In this document: piece after piece, positions 8,268 to 16,411 of the stretch
Layout of the letters: each line of letters begins with the position of its first letter
How positions within the stretch are numbered: the stretch's first letter is position 1
NCBI GenBank assembly: GCA_020637055.1
Contig: JACJWR010000001.1
Location: 372,001 to 436,000 of the forward strand
DNA length: 64,000 nt
Direction of reading: 5' to 3'
Source of the DNA: Actinomycetota bacterium
Lineage (GTDB): Bacteria; Actinomycetota; Actinomycetes; S36-B12; UBA10799
Translations under genes and position numbers: made by a program
The notes under the pieces: generated by a model
What the model was told of the DNA's origin: nothing
Seen by the model: only the letters and a program-made list of their open reading frames with translations
Database searches by the model: none

Positions 8268-8714
8268 ATGAAGCTCATTCTTCTGCAAGACGTGACCGGC
8301 CTCGGCGAGTCCGGCGATGTGGTGGAGGTCAAGGACGGCTACGGCCGCAACTACCTCGTGCCGCGCGGCCTGGCGATCGGCTGGACCAAGGGCGGCGAGA
8401 AGCAGATCGCCCAGATCCGGCGCGCCCGGGCAGCCAAGGAGATCCGCGGCATCGACCACGCCAAAGAGGTCCAGGCAGCTTTGGAGGGCTTGTCGATCAC
8501 CGTGGCGGCCCGCGCCCACGACGGCGGACAACTGTTCGGCTCGGTGACCGAGGCCGATGTGGCCGCGGCGATCCGGGCGGCTGGGGGCCCGGCCATCGAG
8601 AAGCGATCGATCCAACTTCCCGGACACGTCAAGCACACCGGGGACGTCAAGGCAACCGTCGCTCTGCACCCGGAGGTGTCAGCGGCTATCACCGTCAGTG
8701 TGGTCGCCGCCTAG
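8268..8714 (+). CDS. rplI: 50S ribosomal protein L9
   Basis: This 148-residue protein starts MKLILLQDVTGLGESGDVVE and contains VKDGYGRNYLVPRGLAI, the L9 N-domain signature. A long helix joins to the C-terminal rRNA-binding domain (residues about 80-148). It is the last gene of the rpsF operon, has AGAGGATCCGCG just before the ATG, and is followed by a strong terminator. Confidence 0.97.
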   Translation: MKLILLQDVTGLGESGDVVEVKDGYGRNYLVPRGLAIGWTKGGEKQIAQIRRARAAKEIRGIDHAKEVQAALEGLSITVAARAHDGGQLFGSVTEADVAAAIRAAGGPAIEKRSIQLPGHVKHTGDVKATVALHPEVSAAITVSVVAA

Positions 8715-8742
8715 GGTTCGACCGCGACGCGCGAAACCCGAC

Positions 8743-8780
8743 AAGGGGAGATACCGGCTGGCCGGTATCTCCCCTTTTTG
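8743..8780 (+). terminator. Rho-independent terminator of the rpsF-rplI operon
   Basis: AAGGGGAGATACCGGC (8743-8758) is perfectly complementary to GCCGGTATCTCCCCTT (8761-8776), and a T-run covers 8775-8779. The long stem plus U-tract 29 bp after the rplI stop makes this the clearest intrinsic terminator in the window. Confidence 0.92.
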
Positions 8781-9166
8781 GCGTCCGGACAGGTCAGTGC
8801 CGATGCAACTCCAGAGGCGACTGTAAGCGATTCTTGGGGATAACCCGACGCGCCCGAGAGTGAACTTTGTGTCCACCGGCAACATGCGGCAAAAGAGCAG
8901 GTCAGATGGGGTGAGTGGGGTGGTCGACAACTCTGTGCACACAAGTTGTCCACAACTTCTCCCCAGTGTTGGCAGTTGTTTCCCCATGTGCTTCGGGAAT
9001 CTGTCCACATCTTTGTCCACAGGCACTGTCTCAGATAGTGGACACTTGCGTCTCACTTCTCCCGCCTGCCGGCGACATTGGCTAGAAGTGACTGTCGGAC
9101 CCGTCAGATAGGTGTGTGCCCTACCTGGGGAACCGACCCCGTGTGGCCACCTTGAGGAGGATTCGC
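8781..9166. other. Intergenic region before dnaB with a DnaA-box cluster
   Basis: No credible gene is seen in these 386 bases. Two perfect actinobacterial DnaA boxes TTGTCCACA lie at 8946-8954 and 9013-9021. A one-mismatch box CTGTCCACA is at 9001-9009, and two-mismatch sites are at 8922-8930, 8934-8942 (TGTGCACAC) and 9037-9045. GTGTCCACC is at 8870-8878. Together they span about 175 bp. The dnaB promoter should lie at the right end. The cluster could titrate DnaA, couple dnaB expression to DnaA, or be part of an origin; dnaA and dnaN are not in this window. Confidence 0.65.
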
Positions 9167-10543
9167 GTGAGCGTGATAGATGTGTCGACCCCTTCGGATC
9201 GAGGCACCGCCGATCGCGCGCCCGGCCACGATCGGGTACCGCCGAGCGATCCGATGGCTGAGCAATCGGTGCTCGGCGGCATGCTGCTCAGCAAGGACGC
9301 CATCGCCGACGTCGTGGATCGGATTCGGGGCGGAGACTTCTATCAGCCGTCGCACGAACTGATCTTCGAGACCGTGATGGCGCTGTACGGCCAGGGCGAA
9401 CCCGCCGACGCGGTGACGGTGGCGGCGGCGCTGAGCCGCTCCGGCGACCTGCAGCGGGTGGGCGGGGCTTCCTACCTGCACACTCTGGTGGCGAGCGTGC
9501 CGACCGCCGCCAACGCGGGCTACTACGCCGACATCGTCCGGGAGAAGGCGATCCTGCGGCGGCTGGTCACGGCCGGAACCCGCATCGCCCAGCTCGGCTA
9601 CAGCGCCCAGGGCGAGGTGGACGCCATCGTCGATCGGGCCCAGGCGGAGGTCTACGACGTCACCTCGGACCGCACCTCGGAGGACTATCAGGTGCTCGCC
9701 GATCTCATGCACGATGCCATGCAGGAGATCGAGACCATCGCCAATCGAGGCGGCGGCATGGTGGGGGTGCCCACCGGTTTCACCGATCTCGACGCGTTGA
9801 CGAACGGTCTGCACCCGGGCCAGATGATCGTGGTGGCGGCCCGCCCGGCCGTGGGCAAGTCCACCGTCGGCCTGGACTTCGCCCGCAGCGCGAGTATCAA
9901 ACACGGCTTGACCAGCGCCATCTTCTCGCTGGAAATGTCACGCACCGAGATCGTCATGCGATTGCTCAGCGCCGAGGCGCAGATCGCGCTGCAGCACATG
10001 CGCTCCGGGAGCATGTCCGAGGCCGACTGGTCGCGCATGGCCAAGCACATGAGTCGGGTGTCCGAGGCGCCGCTGTTCATCGACGATTCCCCGAATCTGA
10101 CCATGATGGAGATCCGTGCCAAGTGCCGACGGCTCAAGCAACGCAACGACCTGCGCCTGGTCATCATCGACTACATGCAGCTGATGACCAGCGGTCGGAA
10201 GGTGGAGAGCCGCCAGCAGGAGGTCAGCGAGTTCTCCCGCTCGATGAAGTTGCTGGCCAAGGAGCTCGACGTCCCGGTGATCGCCATCAGCCAGCTGAAC
10301 CGTGGTCCCGAGCAGCGCACCGACAAGCGACCGATGGTGTCCGATCTGCGGGAATCGGGATCGATCGAGCAGGATGCCGATATCGTCATGCTGCTCCACC
10401 GGGAAGACATGTATGAACCGGAGTCCATGCGGGCGGGCGAGGCCGATTTCATCATCGCCAAACACCGCAACGGGCCCACGGCGACGATCTCGGTGGCATT
10501 CCAGGGCCACTACAGCCGCTTCGTCGACCTCGCCCGCGCCTAG
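9167..10543 (+). CDS. dnaB: Replicative DNA helicase DnaB
   Basis: This 458-residue hexameric helicase unwinds DNA at the fork. The N-terminal primase-interacting domain (MAEQSVLGGMLLSKDAIADV, about residues 24-130) is followed by the RecA-like motor. The motor carries Walker A ARPAVGKST, Walker B LVIIDYMQLM, and SQLNRGPEQR with DLRESGSIEQDAD. There is no intein. The GTG start at 9167 is chosen because GAGGAGG lies 6 nt upstream; the 17 codons before it would read through that site. The preceding region carries DnaA boxes. Confidence 0.96.
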   Translation: MSVIDVSTPSDRGTADRAPGHDRVPPSDPMAEQSVLGGMLLSKDAIADVVDRIRGGDFYQPSHELIFETVMALYGQGEPADAVTVAAALSRSGDLQRVGGASYLHTLVASVPTAANAGYYADIVREKAILRRLVTAGTRIAQLGYSAQGEVDAIVDRAQAEVYDVTSDRTSEDYQVLADLMHDAMQEIETIANRGGGMVGVPTGFTDLDALTNGLHPGQMIVVAARPAVGKSTVGLDFARSASIKHGLTSAIFSLEMSRTEIVMRLLSAEAQIALQHMRSGSMSEADWSRMAKHMSRVSEAPLFIDDSPNLTMMEIRAKCRRLKQRNDLRLVIIDYMQLMTSGRKVESRQQEVSEFSRSMKLLAKELDVPVIAISQLNRGPEQRTDKRPMVSDLRESGSIEQDADIVMLLHREDMYEPESMRAGEADFIIAKHRNGPTATISVAFQGHYSRFVDLARA

Positions 10544-10615
10544 CGGTCGCGAATCCGGGCGCATCAACGTGAACCGTATGCCAGGGTGGGCACATCGCCA
10601 GCCCCTGGAGGAGTG

Positions 10616-10867
10616 ATGTCCGAGCAGCAGCCCAACGCGTCGTCGAAGATGAAGGTCGGCGGCATCAACCTCACCGCCCGCCGGATCATAGGCTTGATCA
10701 TCGCGGTGGTCGCGCTGATATTCGTCTTCAGCAATACCGGTCAGGTCACCTTGAAGTTCCTCTGGTTGGACCTCTCCGCACCCGGATGGGTGATGCTCTT
10801 GGTGCTGCTGCTGGCGGGATTCCTGGTGGGCTTCACGATGGGCCGCAAGCGCTACAAGCAGGGCTGA
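10616..10867 (+). CDS. LapA-domain (DUF1049) membrane protein
   Basis: This 83-residue protein has a polar N-terminus and two hydrophobic helices: RRIIGLIIAVVALIFVFSNT and PGWVMLLVLLLAGFLVGFTM. It ends in a basic GRKRYKQG tail. The helix-NTGQVTLKFLWLDL-helix layout matches the LapA/DUF1049 family. In proteobacteria, LapA helps LPS assembly; the role in Actinobacteria is unknown. GGAGG lies just before the ATG. The downstream oxidase gene follows after 18 bp. Confidence 0.7.
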   Translation: MSEQQPNASSKMKVGGINLTARRIIGLIIAVVALIFVFSNTGQVTLKFLWLDLSAPGWVMLLVLLLAGFLVGFTMGRKRYKQG

Positions 10868-10885
10868 GTCGCAAGGGGGCCGAGG

Positions 10886-12244
10886 ATGCCGCACGATCGG
10901 CGCACGTTCCTGTTCGGCGCTGCGGGCGCCGCACTGTTCGCCGCCGGCTGCGCGCGAACCGATCCGCCGTCGCAAGGGGCGTCGGACGGTGCCACCGCGA
11001 CCGAGCTCGAGGGTTTCCTGGTGACCCGGTGGGATTCCGACCCATGGGCCTTGGGCTCCTACTCGGCGATTCCACCCGGTACTGACGCCGATGCCCGAGC
11101 AGTCCTGGCCGATCTCGTCGTCGGTGGACGGTTGGCGTTGGCCGGCGAATTCACCGCCGTGGACTTCCCGGCCACCGTGCACGGTGCCTACCGCTCCGGC
11201 CAGCGGGCGGCCGAAGCCGTCGGCCGCGGGTTGCCGGAAACCTCTGAAGTGGCGGTGGTGGGAGCCGGGTTCGCCGGCCTCGCGGCTGCTGCCGCGCTGG
11301 TCGAGGCCGGCCACGATGTCGTCGTGTTCGAGGCACGAGACCGGGTGGGCGGCCGGGTCCACACCGACCTGCAGTTGGGGGTGCCGCTGGAACTCGGCGC
11401 TGCGTGGCTACATGGCGTGCAGGACAATCCGCTGGTCGAACTCGTCGAAGAGGCCGGGTGCAGCCTTGCCCCCACCGACTACGACGACGCGATCGTGCAC
11501 AGCTATGTGACCGGCCAGGAGAACGCTGCGGCTGAGCGGGCCGCCACCGAGTTGACGGAGATCGTCGGCGACTTGTCCGAGGAGACGCTCCCCGCGTCGG
11601 ATTCGGTGCTCGACGTGTTGGCCGAGGTCGGCTGGCGGCCCGACACCGGGAACCGTCAGTTCGCCGCCAGCACCGAGGTGGTGCAGGAGTTCGGCCGGGA
11701 TCTCGACCGGTTGGGGGCACAGGCCTTGACCGAAGGCCGGGAGTATCGCGGCGGCGACGCCCTGGTGGTGGGCGGCTTCAGCAAGGTCGCCGCGCTCCTC
11801 GCCGAACCGCTGCAGGTGTTGCTCGCAACGCCGATCACCGCCGTTCGGGTCGACCCCGACGCCGTCACGTTGACCACCGCCGACGCCGTCGAGCGTCGAT
11901 TCGCCGCAGTTGTGGTCGCCGTGCCGCTGGCGTTGTTGCAGCGCGGCAATCCGGTCGTCGACCTTCCCCCGGAGGCATCCGCCGCGGTAGCCGCACTGGC
12001 CACCGGCAACTTGGAGAAAGTGTTCGTCCGCTACCCGAGCGTGTGGTGGCCTCGGGTGCAGGTACTGGCCGTCAGCGACGCGCCGGATGAGCGGTGGACG
12101 GAGTCCTACGACCTCGCGGATATCACCGGCGAGCCCATCCTGGTCGCCTTCTCCGGGGGGAGCGCGGCCACCTCCCGGCCGGCTGACGACCGGGCCTGCG
12201 CCGAGGAGGCCGCCGACGTGTTGGCGACGGCCTACCCGACGTGA
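10886..12244 (+). CDS. Flavin amine oxidase, apparently circularly permuted, with Tat lipoprotein signal
   Basis: This 452-residue protein begins with a Tat signal (DRRTFLFG, then hydrophobic residues and Cys22 in AAGCA), so it is probably an exported lipoprotein. Residues about 36-90 carry the block that is normally C-terminal in flavin amine oxidases: TRWDSDPWALGSYS, LALAGEFT and FPATVHGAYRSGQRAAEAV. Only after this comes the FAD Rossmann motif VAVVGAGFAGLAAAAALVEA and FEARDRVGGRVHT, normally at the N-terminus. The protein stops at ADVLATAYPT, exactly where a canonical enzyme would continue into TRW..DP. The substrate is unknown. The family is certain and the permutation is read directly from motif order. 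Confidence 0.8.
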   Translation: MPHDRRTFLFGAAGAALFAAGCARTDPPSQGASDGATATELEGFLVTRWDSDPWALGSYSAIPPGTDADARAVLADLVVGGRLALAGEFTAVDFPATVHGAYRSGQRAAEAVGRGLPETSEVAVVGAGFAGLAAAAALVEAGHDVVVFEARDRVGGRVHTDLQLGVPLELGAAWLHGVQDNPLVELVEEAGCSLAPTDYDDAIVHSYVTGQENAAAERAATELTEIVGDLSEETLPASDSVLDVLAEVGWRPDTGNRQFAASTEVVQEFGRDLDRLGAQALTEGREYRGGDALVVGGFSKVAALLAEPLQVLLATPITAVRVDPDAVTLTTADAVERRFAAVVVAVPLALLQRGNPVVDLPPEASAAVAALATGNLEKVFVRYPSVWWPRVQVLAVSDAPDERWTESYDLADITGEPILVAFSGGSAATSRPADDRACAEEAADVLATAYPT

Positions 12245-12299
12245 TCGAATAGCCCTACTCATATCTCGGGCCCGGAGCCCACGACCGTCACGAGGACCC

Positions 12300-13661
12300 A
12301 TGGTCACTATCGATCGCTCCCGCCTTTCGCTGTTGTTGAAACGGGAACGCGGCACCCACATCGAACGCAATCCCCGCAGCCGGCAGTTGTTCGGTTCAGC
12401 CGACCATCTGTTCGGTCGCGTTCCGATGACGTGGATGAACAAGTGGGCGGGCGGCTTCCCGGTGTACCTCGAGCAGGCCTACGGCAACCGCATCGTGGAT
12501 GTCGACGGCAACACCTACATCGATTTCAGTCTCGGGGACACCGCGGCCATGTCCGGCCATTCGCCGGCGCCCGCGGTTGCGGCGATCACCCATCGTGCGG
12601 CCGAACTGGGCGGCGTCACGACGATGCTGCCCACATCGGACGCGGAGCGGGTGGCAGCTGAACTGACCCGGCGGTTCGGCCTGCCGCTCTGGTCGTTCAC
12701 CCTCACCGCCACCGACGCCAACCGCTGGGCCCTGCGGTTGGCGCGGCTGGCCACCGGCCGTCCCAAGGTGCTCGCCTTCTCGTACAGCTACCACGGATCC
12801 TGCGACGAGACCCTGGCGGTGTTGGATCCCGACTCCGGCCAGACCATCAACCGCCCCGGCAACGTGGGTCCGCAGGTCGACGTCTCGGAGACCACGCGGG
12901 CGGCCGAGTTCAATGATCTCGACAGCGTCGAACGGGCGCTGGCACACGGTGATGTGGCGGTGGTGATCACCGAACCCGCCTTGACCAACATCGGCATCGT
13001 GCTGCCCGAGCCGGGTTTTCTGGAAGGTCTGCGGGAGTTGTGCGATGCCCACTCCACGCTGCTGCTGATCGACGAGACCCACACGTTCAGCGTCGGTCCG
13101 GGCGGTGCCACCGCGGCCTGGGATCTCCGACCGGACATCCTGGTCATCGGCAAGGCGATCGGTGGCGGCGTACCCTCCGGCGCCTACGGGATCACGGCGG
13201 AACTCGCCGGACGGGTGGCCACCCATCCGGATGCGGATCTCGTCGACGTCGGCGGTGTCGGTGGCACCTTGGCCGGCAACGCGCTGTCGACGGCGGCGAT
13301 GCGGGCCACGCTGGGCGAGGTGCTCACCGACGATGCGTTCGGGCCGATGATCGACCTCGGCGGCCGCTTCGCCGCAGGCGTCCGAGAGGCGATCTCCCGC
13401 TATGAGTTGCCCTGGTCGGTGACCCAGTTGGGCGCCCGGGCTGAATACCGGTTCGCCGATCCGCCGCCTCGCACCGGCACCGAAGCCGCCCAGGCCGGCG
13501 ACGACGACCTCGAGCAGTACCTGCACCTGTACCTGAGCAACCGCGGTGTGCTGATCACGCCGTTCCACAACATGGCGCTGATGTGTCCGGCGACCACGAT
13601 CGACGACGTCGACCGGCACACCGAACTGTTCGACCTCGCGCTCGCCGACCTGCTCGGCTAG
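12300..13661 (+). CDS. Class III PLP-dependent aminotransferase (glutamate-1-semialdehyde aminotransferase-like)
   Basis: This 453-residue protein contains WMNKWAGGFPVYLEQAYGNR, VDGNTYIDFSLGDTAAMSGH, LLIDETHTFSVGPGG and the PLP-lysine motif DILVIGKAIGGGVPSGAYG. The architecture matches class III (subgroup II) aminotransferases related to HemL, but the substrate is not predictable; the TATDANRWALRLAR motif differs from the HemL 'SGTEA' block. The ATG at 12300 follows GAGGA by 4 nt. The stop overlaps the convergent phosphatase stop within the shared sequence CTAG. Confidence 0.8.
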   Translation: MVTIDRSRLSLLLKRERGTHIERNPRSRQLFGSADHLFGRVPMTWMNKWAGGFPVYLEQAYGNRIVDVDGNTYIDFSLGDTAAMSGHSPAPAVAAITHRAAELGGVTTMLPTSDAERVAAELTRRFGLPLWSFTLTATDANRWALRLARLATGRPKVLAFSYSYHGSCDETLAVLDPDSGQTINRPGNVGPQVDVSETTRAAEFNDLDSVERALAHGDVAVVITEPALTNIGIVLPEPGFLEGLRELCDAHSTLLLIDETHTFSVGPGGATAAWDLRPDILVIGKAIGGGVPSGAYGITAELAGRVATHPDADLVDVGGVGGTLAGNALSTAAMRATLGEVLTDDAFGPMIDLGGRFAAGVREAISRYELPWSVTQLGARAEYRFADPPPRTGTEAAQAGDDDLEQYLHLYLSNRGVLITPFHNMALMCPATTIDDVDRHTELFDLALADLLG

Positions 13662-15202
13662 GGCTGCCGCTCGGCGACCGCCACGACCACCGTGACGTCG
13701 TCGCGCCGGAGGTCGACGCTGAACTTCCGGGCCCTGCCCAGCACCCCGTTGGCGATGTAGCCCGCGCGTTCGTTCGGCGGTTCGTGGGTGCTCTCGACGG
13801 CGAGGGCCCGGCACCAGGCGGCCACCTGTTCCTCACCGAGTTCCTCGTTGTTGTCATCCCTGCCCTCCACCAGTCCGTCGGTGTAGAGCACCACCACATC
13901 GCCTGGGTGCAGTTCGGTCTCCGCACAGGACCATTCGCCACCCATCGAGGTCACCAGCGGGCCGGTGACCGGCAGGGCTGCCACCGTACCGTCGCTGTGC
14001 ACCACGATCGGCGGGTTGTGGCCGGCGTTGAGATACCGCACGTGTCCCGCTTGGAGTTGCACCAGCAGGTAGGAGGCGAATCGGCTCGGAGTTTTGGCGA
14101 AGGTCGCGGATGCCTGCCGGATCGCATCGTCCGGGCGGAACCCGCTGCGCAGGCCGATGTGGACGGCGGCTTTGAATCGCACCGCGACCACCCCTGCCGC
14201 AGCATCGTGGCCGCTGATGTCGCACAACTCCACCGACGGCCCCCCGTCGTCGAGCGTCAACAGATCCCACCAGTCGCCGGTGAGCGAGCCCTGCGACGAC
14301 AGCGACGCCACGCCCAGCCCGTAGCCGGGGATCTGGGGGTCGGTCGGGCCGCGCAGCAACTCGCGGATCGTGGCCACGGTCGGGCTCTCCTGAGCGAGTC
14401 CCTCGTGCGCCTCGGCGGCATCGTCCAGCAGACTCACCAGCGACTGCCGCAGCACTTCGGCATCTCGGCCCAGGGCTGCGATTTCGGGCGGTCCGGTGGG
14501 GATCAGCGGGGTCGTGGTGTCATGTTCGCGGGAGAGCCGCCGCATCTGCGTCTGCAGTTCGCCCAACGGCCGGAGGACCCAACGGACCATGCTGACGGTG
14601 GCTCCGACGGTGATCAGGGTGGCTGCCAGCGCGGTGGCGATCAGCGCCAGGGAGGTCTCCCGGTTGATGGCCGCGGCGTCCTGCACGGAGTTGGCGACCC
14701 TGGTGTTGATCTGCAGTTGCAGCAGCGCGAGGTCCGAGCGCAGCAGCACGTAGACGCGTCTGCCCGCCCCATCGCTGATCTCCTCCCGGGCCAGGTCCAG
14801 GTTGCCGCCGCTGATCTCGGCGATGCGTGGTTCGGCATAGCTGGTCATCCAGACCCGCCAATAGGTCTGGGCCTGTTCCAGCAGCGGCAGCAAGTCGGCG
14901 TTCTGACCCGCCAGCAACTCGGTCAACCGGTCGAATCCCTGTTCCGAGCGGCGGGTTCCGGTTTCGTAGGGGGCCAAGAAGGAGGGGTCGCCGTTGAGCG
15001 CATAGCCCCACACGCCACGTTCCTGATCGGTGGTGGCGAGGATGACCTCGGCGACTTCGATACCCGCCGGGTACAACTCGTCGATCGTGGTGCGGTTGAC
15101 CCGGTTGGATTCGTGCAGCACCAGCAGCACCAGCACGCCGAGCACCGTGAACGACGTGATCACGATGATCAAGGCGAGGCGGCCTCGGGCGCGCAGGGTC
15201 AC
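13658..15202 (-). CDS. Membrane-bound SpoIIE/PP2C-type serine phosphatase with extracytoplasmic sensor and HAMP
   Basis: This 514-residue signalling protein has a first membrane helix at about residues 8-30 and an extracytoplasmic helical region (CHASE3-like, containing ATTDQERGVWGYALNGD) to about 190. A second helix and a HAMP segment (VRWVLRPLGELQTQMRRLSR) follow. The PP2C-like SpoIIE domain occupies about 290-510, with metal-binding Asp motifs in TGDWWDLLTLDDG, ELCDISGHDAAAG and VLYTDGLVEGRDD. Such phosphatases usually act on anti-sigma-factor antagonists; no partner genes are nearby. TAGGAT ends 8 nt before the GTG start. Confidence 0.82.
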   Translation of the reverse strand: MTLRARGRLALIIVITSFTVLGVLVLLVLHESNRVNRTTIDELYPAGIEVAEVILATTDQERGVWGYALNGDPSFLAPYETGTRRSEQGFDRLTELLAGQNADLLPLLEQAQTYWRVWMTSYAEPRIAEISGGNLDLAREEISDGAGRRVYVLLRSDLALLQLQINTRVANSVQDAAAINRETSLALIATALAATLITVGATVSMVRWVLRPLGELQTQMRRLSREHDTTTPLIPTGPPEIAALGRDAEVLRQSLVSLLDDAAEAHEGLAQESPTVATIRELLRGPTDPQIPGYGLGVASLSSQGSLTGDWWDLLTLDDGGPSVELCDISGHDAAAGVVAVRFKAAVHIGLRSGFRPDDAIRQASATFAKTPSRFASYLLVQLQAGHVRYLNAGHNPPIVVHSDGTVAALPVTGPLVTSMGGEWSCAETELHPGDVVVLYTDGLVEGRDDNNEELGEEQVAAWCRALAVESTHEPPNERAGYIANGVLGRARKFSVDLRRDDVTVVVAVAERQP

Positions 15203-15258
15203 AAGACGGCATCCTAGGGCCGGTGGGAGGCTTGTGAGGTGCGTCTACGCTGGTGGGC

Positions 15259-16308
15259 ATGACCGCACGCCAGCGACCGGTGATGGCTCACATCCCCACC
15301 TACAAGGCGGGCCAGCGCGCTGATCCGGGCGGGCACAAACTCTCGTCGAACGAGAATCCGTACGAACCCCTACCGTCCGTGCTGGAGGCTGTCGCGGCGG
15401 CCGCCGGACAGATGAATCGCTACCCCGACCCCCACTCCACCGATCTGGTGAACGCCTTGGCCGAGCGTTTCGACCGGGATCCGGCCGAGGTGGTGGTGGG
15501 TTGCGGCAGCGTCGCGATCTGCGAGCAGGTGGTCTCCGCGGTGGCGGGCCACGGTGACGAGGTCATCTTCCCGTGGCCCAGTTTCGAGGCCTACCCGATC
15601 ATCACCGCAGTCGCCGGCGCCACCGCCGTGCGGATCCCGTTGGACGCCCACCACCGGCAGGATCTGCGAGCCGCCGCGGCCGCCGTCACGGAGGCGACCC
15701 GGTGCATCTTCGTCTGCACCCCCAACAACCCCACCGGCACCGTCGCCACCACGGCCGAGGTGGAACGGTTGCTCGCCGACGTTCCCAACGATGTCCTGGT
15801 GGTGATCGACGAGGCCTACGCCGAGTTCGTCGACGACCCTGCTGCCGTCGACGGCCTCGACTTGTTGGATCGCTACCCGAACGTCGCGGTGCTGCGCACC
15901 TTCTCGAAGGCGTACGGTCTTGCCGGACTGCGCGTCGGCTACGCCATCGCCGGACCGGAGATGGCTGCCGCCTTGCGCAAGACGTCGATCCCCTTCGGGG
16001 TCTCGGTGATCGCGCACGACGCGGCCATCGCATCGCTGGCCGCCGAATCGGAACTGCTCGAGCGGGTGGCGTTCCTGCGAACCGAACGACGTCGGGTCCA
16101 TGACACCCTGCGCGCGGCGGGGTGGGACATCCCCGATTCGCAGGGCAACTTCGTGTGGCTACCCACCGGGGAGGACACGGCCGGGATCGCGAGTGTCCTC
16201 GCCGAGGCGGGCATCGTGGTGCGGGCCTTCCCAGGTCTCGGAATCCGGGCCACGGTCGCCAATGAAGAGGCCAACGACGCTCTTGTGCGTATCTTGACGA
16301 ACCTCTGA
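15259..16308 (+). CDS. pat: Histidinol-phosphate/aromatic aminotransferase (Pat/HisC2 type)
   Basis: This 349-residue class I/II aminotransferase contains LSSNENPYEPLPSVLEAV, CTPNNPTGTV, VVIDEAYAEFVD and the PLP-lysine motif RTFSKAYGLAGLRVGYAIAG. The N-terminus (MTARQRP..A.IPTYKAGQ) matches actinobacterial Pat (HisC2, mycobacterial Rv3772 type), which aminates arylpyruvates. A role in histidine biosynthesis cannot be excluded from sequence. TACGCT lies 7 nt before the ATG, suggesting a leaderless mRNA. The gene ends just before the DosR box of cydA. Confidence 0.8.
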   Translation: MTARQRPVMAHIPTYKAGQRADPGGHKLSSNENPYEPLPSVLEAVAAAAGQMNRYPDPHSTDLVNALAERFDRDPAEVVVGCGSVAICEQVVSAVAGHGDEVIFPWPSFEAYPIITAVAGATAVRIPLDAHHRQDLRAAAAAVTEATRCIFVCTPNNPTGTVATTAEVERLLADVPNDVLVVIDEAYAEFVDDPAAVDGLDLLDRYPNVAVLRTFSKAYGLAGLRVGYAIAGPEMAAALRKTSIPFGVSVIAHDAAIASLAAESELLERVAFLRTERRRVHDTLRAAGWDIPDSQGNFVWLPTGEDTAGIASVLAEAGIVVRAFPGLGIRATVANEEANDALVRILTNL

Positions 16309-16314
16309 CGCGTT

Positions 16315-16334
16315 TGTGGGACTTTAGTCCCGAA
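16315..16334. promoter_or_regulatory. DosR (DevR) box upstream of cydA
   Basis: The sequence TGTGGGACTTTAGTCCCGAA matches the mycobacterial dormancy-regulator consensus TTSGGGACTWWAGTCCCSAA at 18 of 20 positions. The core GGGACTTTAGTCCC is a near-perfect inverted repeat. It lies 78 bp before cydA and between pat and cydA. A DosR-like regulator and a DosS-like kinase are encoded 6-8 kb downstream, so hypoxic or NO control of cytochrome bd is inferred. Confidence 0.8.
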
Positions 16335-16411
16335 GATTTGGGTCGAACGGCCCGCTGCGGAGGGTCTTATTCCGCGTGCTCCGCGTCTCTTGGAGCGCCA
16401 ACATATGGGGT

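Noticed and set aside
8870..9045. Calling the DnaA-box cluster oriC
   Set aside because: dnaA and dnaN are absent from the window and no AT-rich unwinding element is clear; kept only as a DnaA-box cluster.
8860..9111. 83-residue open frame before dnaB
   Set aside because: It consists of the DnaA-box DNA, has no ribosome site or family resemblance, and lies in an obvious regulatory region.
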